From assembly GCF_009789555.1 (NCBI RefSeq), contig NZ_CP046902.1:1311001-1375000 (forward strand): a DNA stretch of 64,000 nucleotides, written 5' to 3'. A program made the translations under genes and the position numbers. The notes beneath the pieces are model-generated. The model had not been told where the DNA came from and did not search any database. It worked only from the letters and a program-made list of their open reading frames with translations. This DNA comes from Stutzerimonas stutzeri. GTDB taxonomy: Bacteria; Pseudomonadota; Gammaproteobacteria; Pseudomonadales; Pseudomonadaceae. This document shows positions 62,548-64,000 of the stretch, one piece after another; within the stretch, counting starts at the first letter, position 1, and every line of letters starts with the position of its first letter.

Positions 62548-62732
62548 TAGATGTCTAGTGATGTCTGGCGATATTTTGTACAGGGAAAATATCTGACTAA
62601 AATATAATCAAAGTGCTGCCGAGGCAACCCTTGAATGCCTCGTGTCGTCCGTGGCCTCGTGTTCGCCGACATTGAAATTTCCCGGCGTTCTTGTAAGGTT
62701 GACCGCCTTTATTTCCTGGAATGGGGCCTCCA

Positions 62733-63932
62733 ATGAAGTCGGTTCAAGAGCAGTTGTCGGTGATCAAGCGGGGCGCTGACGAAGTGCTCGTCGAGGCGGA
62801 GCTGGTCAACAAGCTCGAGCGCGGCCTGCCGCTGCGCATCAAGGCCGGTTTCGACCCGACTGCTCCGGATCTTCATCTTGGGCACACGGTGCTTATAAAT
62901 AAGCTGCGACAGTTCCAGGATCTTGGGCACCAGGTGATCTTCCTTATAGGGGATTTCACCGGGATGATTGGTGATCCAAGTGGCAAGAGCGCGACGCGGC
63001 CACCACTGACTCGCGATCAAGTGCTGGAAAATGCCGAGACCTACAAGAATCAGGTGTTCAAGATTCTTGACCCAGCCAAGACCGAAGTCGCTTTCAATTC
63101 CTCCTGGATGGATCAACTGACGCCCTCTGACTTCATTCGTCTGGCCTCCCAGTACACTGTGGCTCGCATGCTGGAGCGCGATGACTTCAGCAAGCGTTAC
63201 TCGACCAATCAGCCGATCGCGATTCATGAGTTTCTCTATCCCCTAGTTCAGGGGTATGACTCCGTTGCATTGAAAGCGGATGTAGAGCTCGGCGGCACGG
63301 ACCAGAAGTTCAATCTGCTGATGGGGCGCGAGCTACAGCGTTCTTACGGCCAGGAATCGCAATGCATTGTCACCATGCCGCTCCTTGAAGGGCTGGACGG
63401 TGTGAAGAAGATGTCCAAGTCGCTTGGTAACTATGTCGGTATCCAGGAGGCGCCGGGCGTGATGTACAGCAAGCTGGTGTCTATCCCGGACGCGCTGATG
63501 TGGCGTTACTTCGAGCTGTTGAGCTTCCGTGATATGGCGGAAATCGAAGCATTCCAGGCGGACGTGGCGCGTGGTGCGAATCCGCGTGACATCAAGATCA
63601 AGCTCGCCGAGGAAATCGTGGCTCGTTTCCATGGCGAGGAGGCTGCAGCGACGGCTCACCGCTCAGCCGGCAATAGAATGAAAGAAGGCGAGCTGCCTGA
63701 GGATATCCCCGAGATCGAGCTGCGCGCCTCAGAAGATATGCCCATTTCCGCGGTGTTGAACAGGGCTGGCCTGGTAAAGAACGCGGCCGTGGCGCGTGAT
63801 CTGCTGGCCTCGGGCGGGGTGCGGGTGGATGGAGAGGTGGTAGACCGCGGGTTTGTCGTCAAGCTCGGCAGTACGCATGTATGCCAGGCGGGCAAGAAGG
63901 CCTTCGGGCGCATTTCGCTCAAGGCTGAATAA
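62733..63932 (+). CDS. tyrS: Tyrosine-tRNA ligase
   Basis: Start ATG 62733 (MKSVQEQLSVIKRGADEVLV) gives 399 residues; an in-frame ATG at 62721 is less likely. Class-I signatures: HLGH (48-51) and KMSKS (226-230), plus the GFDPTAPDLHLG approach loop. The C-terminal S4-type RNA-binding domain (about 335-395) has LLASGGVRVDGEVV. The form resembles the TyrZ type, which in P. aeruginosa also precedes an rRNA operon. It attaches tyrosine to tRNA-Tyr. Confidence 0.96.
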   Translation: MKSVQEQLSVIKRGADEVLVEAELVNKLERGLPLRIKAGFDPTAPDLHLGHTVLINKLRQFQDLGHQVIFLIGDFTGMIGDPSGKSATRPPLTRDQVLENAETYKNQVFKILDPAKTEVAFNSSWMDQLTPSDFIRLASQYTVARMLERDDFSKRYSTNQPIAIHEFLYPLVQGYDSVALKADVELGGTDQKFNLLMGRELQRSYGQESQCIVTMPLLEGLDGVKKMSKSLGNYVGIQEAPGVMYSKLVSIPDALMWRYFELLSFRDMAEIEAFQADVARGANPRDIKIKLAEEIVARFHGEEAAATAHRSAGNRMKEGELPEDIPEIELRASEDMPISAVLNRAGLVKNAAVARDLLASGGVRVDGEVVDRGFVVKLGSTHVCQAGKKAFGRISLKAE

Positions 63933-63947
63933 ATCCGAAAACAAGCG

Positions 63948-63975
63948 TTGACGTGTGATTCTGAGGGCCTATAAT
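63948..63975 (+). promoter_or_regulatory. Strong promoter, probably for an rRNA operon
   Basis: TTGACG (63948-63953) and a perfect TATAAT (63970-63975) with a 16-base spacer, then the GC-rich discriminator GCGCACC that is typical of stringently controlled stable-RNA promoters. No coding frame begins before the window ends. In P. aeruginosa the same tyrosyl-tRNA synthetase is followed by a 16S rRNA gene, which supports the call. Confidence 0.75.
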
Positions 63976-64000
63976 GCGCACCTTCTCCGGCGCAGGGCCT

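Overview
The window is a GC-rich chromosomal segment from a Pseudomonas-type gammaproteobacterium. The gene order rpoD-dnaG-rpsU/tsaD-plsY-folB-folK-cca, spoVR-yeaH-prkA, glpE-apaH-apaG-rsmA-pdxA-surA-lptD, amgK-murU, rpe-gph-trpE, trpGDC-vfr-speD-coq7, argC-erpA-anmK-tyrS-rRNA promoter is the conserved order of this genus. The stutzeri group (Stutzerimonas) is my best guess, but the species cannot be fixed from sequence reading alone.

Region 1 (1-18.6 kb) is accessory DNA. A 43-bp exact copy of the 3' half of a tRNA-Ile2(CAT) gene lies at 270-312, and the intact tRNA gene lies at 18547-18623. Next to the intact tRNA is a wrecked tyrosine-recombinase gene (18113-18419). Together these mark a decayed, about 18-kb genomic island inserted in the tRNA gene beside rpoD. 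Its cargo falls into three blocks. (a) Regulators: two AraC-type proteins, one translationally coupled to a membrane GGDEF protein with a degenerate active site, plus a small antibiotic-biosynthesis-monooxygenase-like protein. (b) A phosphorus-scavenging block: a purple-acid-phosphatase-like enzyme, a TonB-dependent receptor, a double-domain beta-propeller phytase lipoprotein, and a private TolQ/TolR/TonB-like energy-transduction set. (c) A conflict/defence-like block: an AT-rich nuclease-NACHT ATPase, a NERD protein and a Fic protein with repeats around its start.

Region 2 (18.7-43.6 kb) is core housekeeping: the macromolecular-synthesis genes (rpsU, dnaG, rpoD), folate, tRNA and phospholipid genes, the prkA-yeaH-spoVR stress operon, the lptD-surA-pdxA-rsmA-apaG-apaH-glpE run, and the amgK-murU-djlA operon for cell-wall sugar recycling.

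Region 3 (43.8-64 kb) is also core: gabT, rpe-gph, trpE with a probable leader peptide, trpG-trpD-trpC directly behind trpE, vfr, osmC-like, speD, coq7, a HIT protein, an AAA ATPase, a DUF805 protein, a nitronate monooxygenase, hemJ, argC, erpA, anmK, an M23 peptidase and tyrS. The window ends in a strong promoter that probably drives an rRNA operon. The most novel material is in the island: the phytate block with its own motor, the nuclease-NACHT protein, and the I-site-only GGDEF protein.
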